Source of the DNA: Deltaproteobacteria bacterium
Lineage (GTDB): Bacteria; Myxococcota_A; Polyangia; Polyangiales; JADJMO01
DNA: 64,000 nt
Direction of reading: 5' to 3'
NCBI GenBank assembly: GCA_022843175.1
Contig: JALHOE010000008.1
Span: forward strand, 1 to 64,000
Part shown: positions 24,500 to 33,751 of the stretch, piece after piece
Numbering within the stretch: position 1 is the first letter of the stretch
Layout of the letters: every line of letters begins with the position of its first letter
The notes under the pieces: model-generated
What the model saw: only the letters and a program-made list of their open reading frames with translations
Told to the model about the DNA's origin: nothing
The model's database searches: none
Program-made: the position numbers and the translations under genes

Positions 24500-26263
24500 C
24501 TACCTCTGCGAGGCGATCGCCAGGTTCGCCGCGGTGTCCGTGCTCACGAGCTGGACGTGCGGCGGGAGGAGCTTCGCGAGCGTGAGGAACCCGTTCTCGA
24601 GCGTCAGCCCGCCGTCACTGGTCATGTACACCCAGGTCACCGTGCCCTTCGGGTACGCGGCGATCTCCGCGGCCATCAGCTGCGGGGTCAGGCGAAAAGC
24701 ATCGCTCGCGCTGTCGATACCGCGCCACGAACGCGGCTTGAACACTGCGAGCCGCCCTCCTTCGGTGTCTTTCTGGACCTCGAAGAACTGCTCCTCGGGC
24801 CACCACGTGAAGATGGGGAAGGCGAAGGGAACGTTGACCGGGAAGATCCCGCGGATGGCGCCGTTCTTCAGATACTTCGGCAGGAAGTGGTCCGCGGCCA
24901 CACGCCAGGTCCCCGCCGAGTCCCAGTGGACGGTGCCCGTCAGCCCGAGGACGCACGCGTCACGCTCGGTCGCCGCGACAAAAGGGTTCTGAGCGGCCTC
25001 GGCCAGCGTCGAGGGGTAGGCGTAGAGGTGCCCGCTCGGTGGGAGGACGAAGTAGTCCCGCTTCGTCTGGTGGCTCTTCGCGTAATACCAACCGAGGACA
25101 TCGGGCGCGAGCCGCGCGAGATGCGGAGAGATGCTCCACGTGAGCGGCGCACAGGAGCTCGGGCTCGCCGCGCAGGAGGCGACCCGCTGCTGGAACCAAT
25201 CACGCCGCGTCGTCAGCATGTACTGGATGTTGTCGCCGTCCCCGACGACGAACGCGACGTACGTCTTCTGGGGATCGTAGGTCACGGCCTCGGCAGGGTT
25301 CTGAACGACGGCCCCCGCCTCGGTGATGGCCGGGGCGCGCGTCGAGAAGAACGATAGATTGCCCACCTCGCTCGGGACCGCGCCCATCTTGTGCGAGTCG
25401 AGGCAGGTCGTCTGCGCCTCGTACAGGTAGCCGCCGAGGACGTACCAGGAGTTGTTGTAGCCATACACCGGGATGGGCGACGGCCACTGGCCCGCGTCGA
25501 CGATGCTGCTCAGCGCCGCTTTCTCTGGGTGCCCATTGGTGCACCCGTTGACGAGGAACACGGCGAACAACTTCTCGGAGAAGACGAGGTCGACGAGCGC
25601 CGGCTTCATCTCGCGGTTCAACGCCGGGGACCGCGGCTCGCTCGGGGCCTGCTCGTATCCGGGGTTGAGCATCGCGAGGCCCGTCGTCTGGCGGCCGAAC
25701 TTGTCGAAGACGTACTTCGTCGCGAGCAACGGGGTGCTCTTGTCCGCGAGCTCCGTGACCGCGTCGAAGACCGGGGCTGCACACCGCACCTTCTGGCCTT
25801 CGTCGAGGGGAACGGCGCCGAGCGCCGCAGCGGCCGTGAGCACGTTCGGCAGGAGCGCCTTCTGCGTCGCGTAGTCGTAGCGGACACACGAGGGAAACGC
25901 CTCGACGCACGACGCAAGGAACGGCTCCGCGTCCACCGTCGTCGCGGCGGAGAGGCCGAGCTCGCTCAGCCACCCGAGGTCGTGCGGATCCGCGTCGAGG
26001 TACACCGAGCCGGAGACCTTGCGGTTGCGGAGCCCCGCGCACGCGGCGACCGCGAGCTGCGTCGAGGGCGGCACACCGGGGTCGAGGTGCACGACCGTGA
26101 TCGGCTGGGGCGCTGGCTTCGCACGCGATGGATCGTACTTGCCGCACCCCGGGGGGACCTTCTGCGGCGGGGGCTCCGGGCGCGCGTCGCCGCCGCCGTC
26201 GCCACACGACGAGGCGAGGCACATCGCGACGAGCAGGAGCGCACGAGGCTTTCGTTTCGGCAT
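24500..26263 (-). CDS. GxGYxYP-type putative glycoside hydrolase lipoprotein
   Basis: 587 residues. The lipoprotein signal ends at LASSC (Cys20), followed by a Pro-rich linker. The core contains 'FVVGDGDNIQYMLTTRRDWF', 'LPPSGHLYAYPSTL' (the motif naming the GxGYxYP family, here G-x-L-Y-A-Y-P), and 'IFPVNVPFAFPIFTWWPEEQ'. Family members are thought to act on polysaccharides at the cell surface, but activity is poorly proven. The length fits the family with its N-terminal subdomain. Single-gene unit, exported to the outer membrane or surface. Confidence 0.72.
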   Translation of the reverse strand: MPKRKPRALLLVAMCLASSCGDGGGDARPEPPPQKVPPGCGKYDPSRAKPAPQPITVVHLDPGVPPSTQLAVAACAGLRNRKVSGSVYLDADPHDLGWLSELGLSAATTVDAEPFLASCVEAFPSCVRYDYATQKALLPNVLTAAAALGAVPLDEGQKVRCAAPVFDAVTELADKSTPLLATKYVFDKFGRQTTGLAMLNPGYEQAPSEPRSPALNREMKPALVDLVFSEKLFAVFLVNGCTNGHPEKAALSSIVDAGQWPSPIPVYGYNNSWYVLGGYLYEAQTTCLDSHKMGAVPSEVGNLSFFSTRAPAITEAGAVVQNPAEAVTYDPQKTYVAFVVGDGDNIQYMLTTRRDWFQQRVASCAASPSSCAPLTWSISPHLARLAPDVLGWYYAKSHQTKRDYFVLPPSGHLYAYPSTLAEAAQNPFVAATERDACVLGLTGTVHWDSAGTWRVAADHFLPKYLKNGAIRGIFPVNVPFAFPIFTWWPEEQFFEVQKDTEGGRLAVFKPRSWRGIDSASDAFRLTPQLMAAEIAAYPKGTVTWVYMTSDGGLTLENGFLTLAKLLPPHVQLVSTDTAANLAIASQR

Positions 26264-26345
26264 GCGAGGGTGTTCGAAGGTACACCGGAGACCGGGGAAA
26301 TCGGGTTCCCAAAAGACAGATCGGGTTGATGGTCTTCAAGGCGCG

Positions 26346-27806
26346 TCACGTCCCTGCGCGCGCGCGAAGCCGCAGTCGAACCGGACGATCCGGACGTAGG
26401 CTGCCGGGCAGCTTCGCGATCCCGACGTCGGCGCCGGCGCGAGCAACGTCGAAGCGTCGCGCCAGGGTGGACAGCATGACGGCGCCCTCGGCGAGCGCGA
26501 AGTGGTTGCCCATGCAGAGGCGCGGCCCCGCGCCGAAGGGCACGAAGGCGCCCGGGGCGATGGCTGCTCGACGCTCGGGGAGGAATCGCTCCGGATCGAA
26601 GTCGAGCGGTGCGGGCCACACATCCGGCCGCCGATGGAGCGCGAAGATCGAACACACGAGCATCGTCCCTGAAGGGACGCGGTACCCCGCGATCACGTCG
26701 TCCGTCGCCGCGATGCGTGGCACGAACGGGAGCGGCGGATAGAGCCGCATGCTCTCCTCGAACACGGCACGCGCGTACGGGAGCCGCGGCAAGTCGGCGG
26801 CGCGCGGGGCCCGGTCGCCGAGCACCGCGTCGGCCTCCGCCCGGAGCCGCTCGAGGATGTTCGGACTGCGGCAGACCTCGACCCACGCCCAGGAGAGCGT
26901 GTTCGCGGTCGTTTCGTGCCCCGCGATGAACAGCGTGATGATCTCGTCGCGCAGGTGCTTCGCCGTCATCGTCCGCCCGGTCTCCGGATCCGGCGACTCG
27001 AGCAGCCTGTTGACGACGCCCGCGGCGCCCGCGGCGCGGTTCTGCTCGATCACCGCCGCGACGAACTCGTCGATCGTCGCGATGGCCGCGAGCATGGGCT
27101 TTTCGAGCGCGCGCCAGACGGTGCCGCCCAGCGGGCCGGGAACGCTCAGCTCCACCTGCAGCAAGAGGAGCAGGCGGTCGAGCGCGCGCCCGAGCCGCGC
27201 CGAGTCGGCACCGAGGTCCACGCCGAGAACCGTGTGGCAGATGATCCGCATCGCCGCGTCGCGCATCGTCTCGGTCGCGTCCACCACGCGGCCGGCTCGA
27301 CACGCGAGCTCCCACTCGCGCGCGACCGCCGCTGCGACGCTCGCCATTCCGTCGACGAGTGCGTCCACACCCCGCGACGTGAACTCGGGCTGCAGGATCC
27401 GGCGCTGCGAGCGCCAGAACTCTCCCTCACTGAGGAACACGCCGTTTCCGGCGAGGGGGCGGAGGAGCTCGAAGACGGGGTTGTCCTTGAGGTAGACGTG
27501 ATTCTGCGTGACGAGGACGTGCCGGATCAGGTCGGGGCGCGAGACGAAGACCGCGGGAAAGGGTCCGAGAGACGCGGCGGCGACCTCGCCCGTGCGACGG
27601 ATCGCTTCCTCGATGTAGCCGTTGATCCCGAACCGCACCACGCTCGGAATCGACGCGAGCGTGTCGCGCCAGGTCATGGTAGGGACGCGCCCGAGTCCGG
27701 ACGCAGACACGGCGGATGGTCGCGGCATGTCGGCCGGGCGTCGCGGCGCTCGCGCGGCGGACGAGGAATCGGAAGACGAGGAGGGGCGAGTCGGGCCGGG
27801 CAACAT
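26346..27806 (-). CDS. cytochrome P450
   Basis: 486 residues with all P450 hallmarks: the I-helix AGHETTANTLSW (295-306), ExxR as EESMRLYPPLPF (Glu351, Arg354), 'FDPERFLPERR', and the haem loop FGAGPRLCMGNHFALAE with Cys431 as iron ligand. It resembles CYP102/CYP4-like fatty-acid or terpene hydroxylases in its motifs, but the substrate is unknown. No reductase domain is attached. The start ATG 27806 is preferred because GGAGAGAACC precedes it; ATG 27677 would give a shorter N-terminus. Divergent from a TetR regulator, with a probable operator between. Confidence 0.9.
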   Translation of the reverse strand: MLPGPTRPSSSSDSSSAARAPRRPADMPRPSAVSASGLGRVPTMTWRDTLASIPSVVRFGINGYIEEAIRRTGEVAAASLGPFPAVFVSRPDLIRHVLVTQNHVYLKDNPVFELLRPLAGNGVFLSEGEFWRSQRRILQPEFTSRGVDALVDGMASVAAAVAREWELACRAGRVVDATETMRDAAMRIICHTVLGVDLGADSARLGRALDRLLLLLQVELSVPGPLGGTVWRALEKPMLAAIATIDEFVAAVIEQNRAAGAAGVVNRLLESPDPETGRTMTAKHLRDEIITLFIAGHETTANTLSWAWVEVCRSPNILERLRAEADAVLGDRAPRAADLPRLPYARAVFEESMRLYPPLPFVPRIAATDDVIAGYRVPSGTMLVCSIFALHRRPDVWPAPLDFDPERFLPERRAAIAPGAFVPFGAGPRLCMGNHFALAEGAVMLSTLARRFDVARAGADVGIAKLPGSLRPDRPVRLRLRARAGT

Positions 27807-27856
27807 GGTTCTCTCCATCCGACGTCTGGCGGGACGCCTACGACGAATGCTAAAGT

Positions 27857-27869
27857 CGAACAATATTCG
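27857..27869. promoter_or_regulatory. probable TetR operator between P450 and TetR genes
   Basis: CGAA-CAATA-TTCG is an interrupted inverted repeat in an AT-rich pocket of otherwise GC-rich DNA. It lies 51 bases upstream of the P450 start and 17 bases upstream of the TetR start, well placed to repress both. Confidence 0.5.
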
Positions 27870-27885
27870 GATTCAAACTCGCGCC

Positions 27886-28497
27886 ATGACCAAGAGAATC
27901 CCGCGCCAGGCCCGCTCGATTGCGAAGTATGACGCAATAATCCGAGCGACAAGTCGGGTTATTGAGCGTGGCGACTTCGCGAGCGCGTCGACGCACGCGA
28001 TCGCCGAGCGCGCGGGGGTCGGGGTGGGCACGCTCTACGAGTACTTCGACGGGAAGGACGACCTCCTTCGCGCCGTCGTCGAGTTCGAGTCGAGGACGAT
28101 CTGGCGGCGCATCGAGCGGCGGATACCCAGCTGGACGACGATGGACGGAGTGACGGCGTTCGAAGAGCTCGTGCGCGAGCTCATGGACGTCGCGGTGGCG
28201 CACCGTGGTCTCGTCAGGGTGATGCTCGGTCAGGTCCCCGACGTGATGCGCCAGGAGCCCGTCGTACGTCTGCTCGGCCAAGCCGAGGTCCTCGTCAAGC
28301 TGCTCCTCCTTCGCGATGCGCGCGTCCCGAACGCTCGGCGCGTCGACACGAGCTCGTTCATCCTCGTGAACTCGTTGGCGGGGCTGATGTTGGGCGTCGC
28401 GCGCGGCCTACCGCCGTCCGTCACGCCGGACGACGTGGCCGCGCAGATCGGCAGCGTCCTGCGCACGCTCGTCGAGCACCGTGGGGGACTGTTCTAG
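27886..28497 (+). CDS. TetR/AcrR-family regulator
   Basis: 203 residues. The N-terminal helix-turn-helix is 'RQARSIAKYDAIIRATSRVI', 'THAIAERAGVGVGTLYEYFD', followed by 'GKDDLLRAVV'. The C-terminal ligand domain is all-helical (FEELVRELMDVAVAHRGLVR, SSFILVNSLAGLMLGVARG). It probably represses the divergent P450 gene until a hydrophobic ligand binds. The start ATG 27886 gives a standard N-terminus; the frame is open further upstream but enters the P450 promoter. Confidence 0.88.
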   Translation: MTKRIPRQARSIAKYDAIIRATSRVIERGDFASASTHAIAERAGVGVGTLYEYFDGKDDLLRAVVEFESRTIWRRIERRIPSWTTMDGVTAFEELVRELMDVAVAHRGLVRVMLGQVPDVMRQEPVVRLLGQAEVLVKLLLLRDARVPNARRVDTSSFILVNSLAGLMLGVARGLPPSVTPDDVAAQIGSVLRTLVEHRGGLF

Positions 28498-28569
28498 CTT
28501 CGACCGATCTCCCCTCCTCATCCGGGTCGATCCGCGGGAGACGGACGCTGCCGATATCATTGGCCCCGC

Positions 28570-29952
28570 ATGGGCGTCCTCACCTCCCACATCGACTCGA
28601 AGTTCCATCTCGCGCGCGAGCACTTCCCGGCCGTGATCGAGGCGATGAAGAAGGTCGTGCGCGAGGCCGCGCGACCGACCGAGTATGTGCACCTCCCCGA
28701 TCAGCTGCTCGCGACCAACGAGATCGCGGAGGCGTTCGACGCGGCGGGGTTCGTCGTGACGTTCGACGCGCGCGGCGACATCGACTCGCTCAAGTGGGGC
28801 GGCGACAAGCTGCCGTTCGACACGACGACGCTCTATCACTTGTTCAAGGGGTTCGCGCGGCACGTCCAGCGCGGGAGCTACCTTGAAATCGAGGAGGAAG
28901 ACGCGCGCTGTCGGATGCGGTGGCGCGGGATCGCTATCGAATATGACTACCACGGCCGCGATCCGCACGAGGCGTTGTACATGCGCGCGCGCGACGCGGC
29001 CCACGCGGGCGATCACGAGCGCGCCGTGCGGCTGCTGCGCGACGCGCTCGAGCTTCACGAGGACTACTCGGCCGCGTGGAACGATCTCGCGATCGAGCTG
29101 GCGAGCCTGCGACGCTGGGACGAGGCCATGGCCGCGTGCGAGCGAGCGGCGGTGGATGCCGGCTGTTACCGCGAGGTCGCGACCCTCGCGCGAACGGCCG
29201 GCGAGCTCGAGACGGCGCTGCGCTTCGTCGACGCGGGGCTGCCGCGAATGAAGGCCGACTACGCCCAAGTCCTGCTACGGACGGAGGGAGCGGCTGTTTG
29301 CTCGGCGCTCTCGCGGTTCGAGCGTGCGCTCGAGCTCGCTCGCGAGGCGAAGGCGCTCTCGCCGGGCAGCGCGAACGTGGCGTATGAGGAGTGCTCGGCC
29401 TGCTTCGATCTCGGTCGGTACGCGGAGGCCGTCGACGCCGCGAAGCGCGCGCGGAACCTCTTGAAGGCGGTGCTCCTCCGCGCCGAGGCGTGCGTGATGC
29501 TGGGCAAGAAGGCCGACGCCCGCAAGTGGTTCGAGAAGGTCCTGAACGCCGCCCACAAGGAGCGCGCGAAGGGGAACTACGTCGCGTGGCATGCGGCGCT
29601 CGAGAGCCACGCCTTGTTCGCGCTCGGGCGTCGCAACGAATCGACGCAGGCGGCGCGCGACGCCCTCGCGAGCGCGCCGGCCTGGTCGTATCCCCTCCAT
29701 CGACTCGGCGTCGCGCAGCTCGACGAGAAGCTGCACGACGAAGCAAGAGCGTCGCTCGCGCGCGCGATCGAGCTCTCTCCCTCGTGGGACTTCGGCCGGT
29801 ACGACCTCGCACGCGCGCTGATCGCGTGCGGCGAGCGCGAGGAAGCGCGGGCGATCCTCGCGGAGATCACGCGGTCGAACCCCCACCTCGCTGGGCTCGT
29901 CGTGCGCGCCGCCTCCGACGACGAGCTCCCGCCCGCCAATCCGGTGCTGTGA
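28570..29952 (+). CDS. TPR-repeat protein
   Basis: 460 residues. Residues 1-135 form an uncharacterised domain (MGVLTSHIDSKFHLAREHFP, FDTTTLYHLFKGFARHVQRG). From about 138 there are eight or more tetratricopeptide-like repeats, for example 'AGDHERAVRLLRDALELHED' and 'LRRWDEAMAACERAAVDAG', ending 'GEREEARAILAEITRSNP'. TPRs bind peptides or other proteins. No signal peptide, so cytoplasmic. Possibly in one transcript with the next gene (91-base gap). Confidence 0.8.
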   Translation: MGVLTSHIDSKFHLAREHFPAVIEAMKKVVREAARPTEYVHLPDQLLATNEIAEAFDAAGFVVTFDARGDIDSLKWGGDKLPFDTTTLYHLFKGFARHVQRGSYLEIEEEDARCRMRWRGIAIEYDYHGRDPHEALYMRARDAAHAGDHERAVRLLRDALELHEDYSAAWNDLAIELASLRRWDEAMAACERAAVDAGCYREVATLARTAGELETALRFVDAGLPRMKADYAQVLLRTEGAAVCSALSRFERALELAREAKALSPGSANVAYEECSACFDLGRYAEAVDAAKRARNLLKAVLLRAEACVMLGKKADARKWFEKVLNAAHKERAKGNYVAWHAALESHALFALGRRNESTQAARDALASAPAWSYPLHRLGVAQLDEKLHDEARASLARAIELSPSWDFGRYDLARALIACGEREEARAILAEITRSNPHLAGLVVRAASDDELPPANPVL

Positions 29953-30043
29953 TCGGCGCGCGATCGCGCGAGCGGAGGCGGATCGGCAGGCACGAAGCAC
30001 GCGCGCGTTTGGTTCGGACTCGATCTCGGGTAAGAGTCGAGCG

Positions 30044-30616
30044 ATGAGGCGCCACGTCCTCCGCAGCGGGACCGAGGACAACGGGTTCTTGGGCCGACTT
30101 CGCGCGCTCCTGCCGCAGCTGCAGGAGAGAACCGGCCTCCGCTTCGTCGCGGGGCAACACGAGGACCCGAGCGACGACGTCCGCAAGTACCCCTTCGTCG
30201 AGTCGGAGAAGCACGGAACCCTGAGCCTCCTCGAGGACCTCGATACCGGGACGCGTTGGCTCGAGATCGAGGGAGACTCCCCGGACTTCGAGCGGTGTGT
30301 CGACGACGCCATTCTGCTTCTGGTGGAGATCGTTCCCCTCCGGCAGCTACGCGGCGAGGCACGCAAGAAGACCGATGACGTCACGCTCAAGCGCCTCGCG
30401 CGAGGCGCCGGCGAGAAGGCTGACACCGAGACCATGGAGATCCTCGCCTCCTGCCTCTCGAGCAACAACCCCTCGCGGGTCCACGACGCGGCCGACGCGG
30501 CGACGATCCTCGGCTGGCCCGAGCTCGTGCCCGCGCTCGAAGCAGCCGCGAGCATCAAGCGCACGTCACGCGTCAAGCACGCGCTGCGGGCCGCGTTGGC
30601 TGCCTGCACCAAGTAG
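30044..30616 (+). CDS. hypothetical protein
   Basis: 190 residues, not recognised. The N-terminal half is beta-rich (GTLSLLEDLDTGTRWLEIEG, DFERCVDDAILLLVEIVPL). The C-terminal half is helical (DTETMEILASCLSSNNPSRV, DAADAATILGWPELVPALEA), like one or two HEAT-type repeats. Soluble. It follows the TPR gene on the same strand. Confidence 0.6.
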   Translation: MRRHVLRSGTEDNGFLGRLRALLPQLQERTGLRFVAGQHEDPSDDVRKYPFVESEKHGTLSLLEDLDTGTRWLEIEGDSPDFERCVDDAILLLVEIVPLRQLRGEARKKTDDVTLKRLARGAGEKADTETMEILASCLSSNNPSRVHDAADAATILGWPELVPALEAAASIKRTSRVKHALRAALAACTK

Positions 30617-30803
30617 GACGCCACCTCGCCGCCGATCCGCCAACAGGCGAGAGACTCGTCGCTTTCACCGCAGCCGCTTCGAGATCCAGCCAAGCCCCCA
30701 CGCCGACACCCGTCGGCGGGGGTCGTTCGTCAGCGTCTCGTCGGTGGTCTCCAGGCCGGGGTCGAACGTCCACGGTGTCCTCGCCGATCCTACGACGTGC
30801 AGA

Positions 30804-31580
30804 CTAGGGCTTCTTCGACTTCGAAACAGCCTGATGCGGCGTCGCGGGCGCTGCGCGACGAGGCTCCTCGATGCATGCCTTGCTGTCCGTCGGGCAGGCG
30901 ACGCGCACGTGGAAGTGGTTTCTGTGGGGCGAGGCTCCGCCCGGTTGGTGCATTGCGCGCGCCGCGCGGGCGATGACGTCAGCGCTCGCTCCCGTCGCGT
31001 GCCCGTACGCGAGCAACAGGTTTCGCAAACCGTTCGAGACGAAGATGTGCTGAACGCGGACCGGACCGGAGACCAGGGCTGCGACGACGGTCCAGTTCTT
31101 CTTGGTGTCGAACCGGAGCGCAGGGCTGGCGATCGCGAGGCCGTCGTCTCGAAATCCGATGTAGTCGTTCGTAGCAACGCTCTTGTCGTTCGCGTCGAGC
31201 ACGAAGAAGGCAATGTCGACGTCTCGGCCGCTCTGGTGAGAAGCGTGGCGCGGAATCGGCCCACCATGCTCCGCGGAGAGGTCGCCGACGCCCAGCTGAA
31301 CGTGGTGCGTCTCCCAAACCGCGTGCCCGGTTCGACGCAACAGCGTCACCAACTCGGTGGTTCCCCATCGATGGCTCCACGCCGGGAGGCAGCGGAGCTC
31401 TGTTCCATTGGCGCAATCGAGGCGAAGGCCGTGAACGAGCCGCCCCGCGTTGACGTGACCAATCGATTGACCCGAAAGGGCCCCGTCACCAAGCGACTTC
31501 GGGACGGGCTTGCTGCGTGCCTCGGTCGCAAGGCACAGCGACGCAGCGACGACACCCCCGATCAGGCTTCGCGACTGCAC
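30804..31580 (-). CDS. penicillin-insensitive murein endopeptidase (MepA type)
   Basis: 258 residues from a GTG start giving a clean signal peptide (QSRSLIGGVVAASLCLATEA). The MepA/LAS metallopeptidase core is clear: 'HASHQSGRDVDIAFFV' supplies the first His and Asp zinc ligands, and 'PHRNHFHVRVACP' supplies the last His. Such enzymes cut D-Ala-meso-DAP cross-links in the periplasm. Length is close to the family norm of about 270. A longer frame to 31685 adds an implausible N-terminus. Stand-alone gene. Confidence 0.85.
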   Translation of the reverse strand: MQSRSLIGGVVAASLCLATEARSKPVPKSLGDGALSGQSIGHVNAGRLVHGLRLDCANGTELRCLPAWSHRWGTTELVTLLRRTGHAVWETHHVQLGVGDLSAEHGGPIPRHASHQSGRDVDIAFFVLDANDKSVATNDYIGFRDDGLAIASPALRFDTKKNWTVVAALVSGPVRVQHIFVSNGLRNLLLAYGHATGASADVIARAARAMHQPGGASPHRNHFHVRVACPTDSKACIEEPRRAAPATPHQAVSKSKKP

Positions 31581-31755
31581 CGCGAGATCATGCTGGAATC
31601 CCGAAGCCCGGACCAATTTGCAGCCGACCGAGCAGGAGATCGCAGAGCTGCGCGAGATCGCGCGCATCCCGATCGCGACGGTCATCCTCGTCGAGCTCGT
31701 GTAGCGGCGCGGCGGCCTCGAGACGAACTCGACGACACCACCCGGGCGCGGAGGA

Positions 31756-32250
31756 TCAGCGCTGCGTGCGCAGGTGCTCGGCGAGCTTGTCGAGCGTCTG
31801 GTACCCGAGCTCGACGGCGCCGAAGCCGAGCCCCGCGTCGCGCTGCGCCTTGCTCGGGTGGAGCTGGCGCAGCGTGAGCACCGTCTTCTTGTCGCTCTGC
31901 TCGTCGAACATGAGCGTCACGCGGAAGCGGCCCGGATCGTCGGCGTCGCGCCCGTGATCCATCACGATCAGCTTCGGGCTCTCGATCTCGAGGAAGACGA
32001 TGTAGTTCGGGTAGATGGTGCCGTCGGGCCCGCGCATCTCGAAGCGCCAACGGCCGCCGACGCGGATGTCGATCTCTTGCGTCGTGCAGCTGAACCCGCT
32101 CGGGCCGAACCACTTCGGGAGGGCCTCCGGATCGGTCCACGCGCGGAAGACGAGCTCTCGCGGGAAGGCGTACACGCGCGTGATCACGAGCTCGCGCTCG
32201 CGGATCGATCGGGGGAGGTCCATCGTCTCAGCGTCGGCGGCGGGGGGCAT
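31756..32250 (-). CDS. SRPBCC/AHSA1-domain protein
   Basis: 164 residues of the AHSA1 fold: 'RELVITRVYAFPRELVFRAW', 'DPEALPKWFGPSGFSC', 'IDIRVGGRWRFEMRGPDGTI', 'NYIVFLEIESPKLIVMDHG', 'KTVLTLRQLHPSKAQRDAGL' and a final helix with 'TLDKLAEHL'. It probably binds a small hydrophobic ligand. Overlaps the end of the ArsR gene by 23 bases. Second ArsR/AHSA1 cassette of the window. Confidence 0.85.
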   Translation of the reverse strand: MPPAADAETMDLPRSIRERELVITRVYAFPRELVFRAWTDPEALPKWFGPSGFSCTTQEIDIRVGGRWRFEMRGPDGTIYPNYIVFLEIESPKLIVMDHGRDADDPGRFRVTLMFDEQSDKKTVLTLRQLHPSKAQRDAGLGFGAVELGYQTLDKLAEHLRTQR

Positions 32251-32623
32251 GGTCGTCTTCCTTCTTGGTCTCGTGCTCTGAGGTCTTCGTCTGCTCGGTG
32301 TCTTGCATCTGTTCGAGGTAGCGTTGCAGTCGGTCGAAGCGCTGCTCCCAAGCGCGCCGCGTGTGCTCCGCCCACGCCGCCACCTCGGTCAGCGCCTCGG
32401 GCCGGAGCCGACACGGACGCTTCTGCGCGTCGCGTCCGCGGGTGATGAGGCCCGCCTTCTCGAGGACCTTCAGGTGGCGCGAGATGGCCGGGAGGCTGAT
32501 GTCGAACGGGGCGGCGAGCTCGAGCACCGTCGCGTCGCCCGCGGCGAGGCGCTCGACGATCGCACGGCGCGTCGGATCGCCGAGCGCGGCGAAGGTGTCG
32601 TGGATCGAGGCGGGTGGGCGCAT
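32228..32623 (-). CDS. ArsR-family transcriptional regulator
   Basis: 131 residues: 'FAALGDPTRRAIVERLAAGD', 'LELAAPFDISLPAISRHLKV' (recognition helix) and 'LEKAGLITRGRDAQKRPCRL', then a long helix and a charged tail (EQTKTSEHETKKEDDHAPR). No classic metal-binding Cys pair. Translationally coupled to the AHSA1 gene. An inverted repeat 27-52 bases upstream is its likely operator. Confidence 0.87.
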   Translation of the reverse strand: MRPPASIHDTFAALGDPTRRAIVERLAAGDATVLELAAPFDISLPAISRHLKVLEKAGLITRGRDAQKRPCRLRPEALTEVAAWAEHTRRAWEQRFDRLQRYLEQMQDTEQTKTSEHETKKEDDHAPRRRR

Positions 32624-32649
32624 GGTGGTCGGGGAATTCGTGGCCAGAA

Positions 32650-32675
32650 CGTATTTAACGTTTTGGTTAAGTACG
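32650..32675. promoter_or_regulatory. inverted repeat, probable ArsR operator
   Basis: The arms CGTATTTAAC (32650-32659) and GTTAAGTACG (32666-32675) are complementary at 9 of 10 positions, with a six-base centre. It lies just upstream of the ArsR start at 32623, in AT-rich sequence that probably also forms the promoter. Confidence 0.65.
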
Positions 32676-32742
32676 ACCCGGCGGCGGGTTCGTCAAGGCC
32701 CGAGGAGCGAGTCCCAGCGGAAGATGATTCGTTCCGCGGTCG

Positions 32743-32949
32743 TTGGAGTGCTTCGAGATCTCACCGGCCCTGATCGCGCGGGCCCTCGTCAACCGGCCCG
32801 ATAGGGAGACTGTGGCGGCCATGAAGAGGCTGTTGAAGTCGAGGTCCCTCTCCACGCGCGTCGAAGCGGCGCGCGTGCTCGTCACGCTCGGCGATCCGGC
32901 CGGTGCCGAGGCATACGAGCGCGCGCGGCGCGCGGCGCAGAAGAGGTAG
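32743..32949 (+). CDS. small HEAT-like repeat protein or fragment
   Basis: Up to 68 residues from a TTG; an ATG start at 32821 would give 42. The text 'AAMKRLLKSRSLSTRVEAAR' and 'VLVTLGDPAGAEAYERARR' resembles one or two HEAT-type helices. Codon use is good. An in-frame stop sits at 32725. It may be an independent small protein or the end of a lost gene. Confidence 0.4.
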   Translation: MECFEISPALIARALVNRPDRETVAAMKRLLKSRSLSTRVEAARVLVTLGDPAGAEAYERARRAAQKR

Positions 32950-32961
32950 ACCGACTTCGGG

Positions 32962-33654
32962 CTACGCCCAGGAGATTCTCATCTCGATGGACGAGCGCAG
33001 GCCCTTCGACCGTTCCTCGCGCACGTAGACCGCGCGGCTCAGGTTGGCGGCGGCAGCGCGGTAGTAGGCCACCGTCGCGTCGCGGAAGTAGGGGATCTCG
33101 AGCAGCACGCAGCCGACGATGTTGACGACGGCTTCTTTGGGACCGATCTGGCTCACGCACTGATCGGCGCCGTCGATCATGCGTTCCCAGATTCGATGCG
33201 CGTTCTTGTAGAGGTGCCATGGCGTCGCGCCGGCGCCGGCGGCGACTCTGAGGATCGTGCCGACAAACGCCTGTTGAGTGCGCATCGAGACCCGCTCGCC
33301 AAGGGCGCGGATGTCGTTGGCGGACAGCTTCAGCGCGTCGCACGCTCGGTAGTGATCGAGCGCGACGTCAACCGCCAGCCACGAACCGGCCACCATGCCG
33401 CGCACCGTGTCGTGGCGATCGGCGGGCAGGTGACCGAAGTACGCGTCCTCCCAACCCATCGCGCGCAGCGCGTGAAGCGACGCCGTGATCAACGTGGAGC
33501 GGACCCGCGTGACCGGCGGCATTCTCCCCGGCGGATACCGGAAGGGTGCCACGATCTCGCGCGCTTCGTTCAGTCGGCTCACGTCCTTTGGCAAAAGTGT
33601 ATCGCAACTCAGTCGTGGTGCACCTCGGCTCTGATTCATCGCGAGCGCGCGCAT
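32962..33654 (-). CDS. TIGR02265/DUF2378-like protein
   Basis: 230 residues. Segments 'GSWLAVDVALDHYRACDALK', 'RVSMRTQQAFVGTILRVAAG', 'AGATPWHLYKNAHRIWERM' and 'IGPKEAVVNIVGCVLLEIPY' resemble a paralogous family known mainly from myxobacteria (TIGR02265/DUF2378). I recall this pattern but cannot check it. No signal or membrane segment. The start is ATG 33654 (MRALAMNQ) or ATG 33639. The function of the family is unknown. Divergent from the lipoprotein at 33752. Confidence 0.55.
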   Translation of the reverse strand: MRALAMNQSRGAPRLSCDTLLPKDVSRLNEAREIVAPFRYPPGRMPPVTRVRSTLITASLHALRAMGWEDAYFGHLPADRHDTVRGMVAGSWLAVDVALDHYRACDALKLSANDIRALGERVSMRTQQAFVGTILRVAAGAGATPWHLYKNAHRIWERMIDGADQCVSQIGPKEAVVNIVGCVLLEIPYFRDATVAYYRAAAANLSRAVYVREERSKGLRSSIEMRISWA

Positions 33655-33751
33655 GAGACAGCTAGAGGCCGCACGGGGCTCCGATCGGCTCAAGTATTTT
33701 TCAGCGAGTTTTCTCGTTGCTGAGCCACCCGACCTCCAACACGATGCGGCT

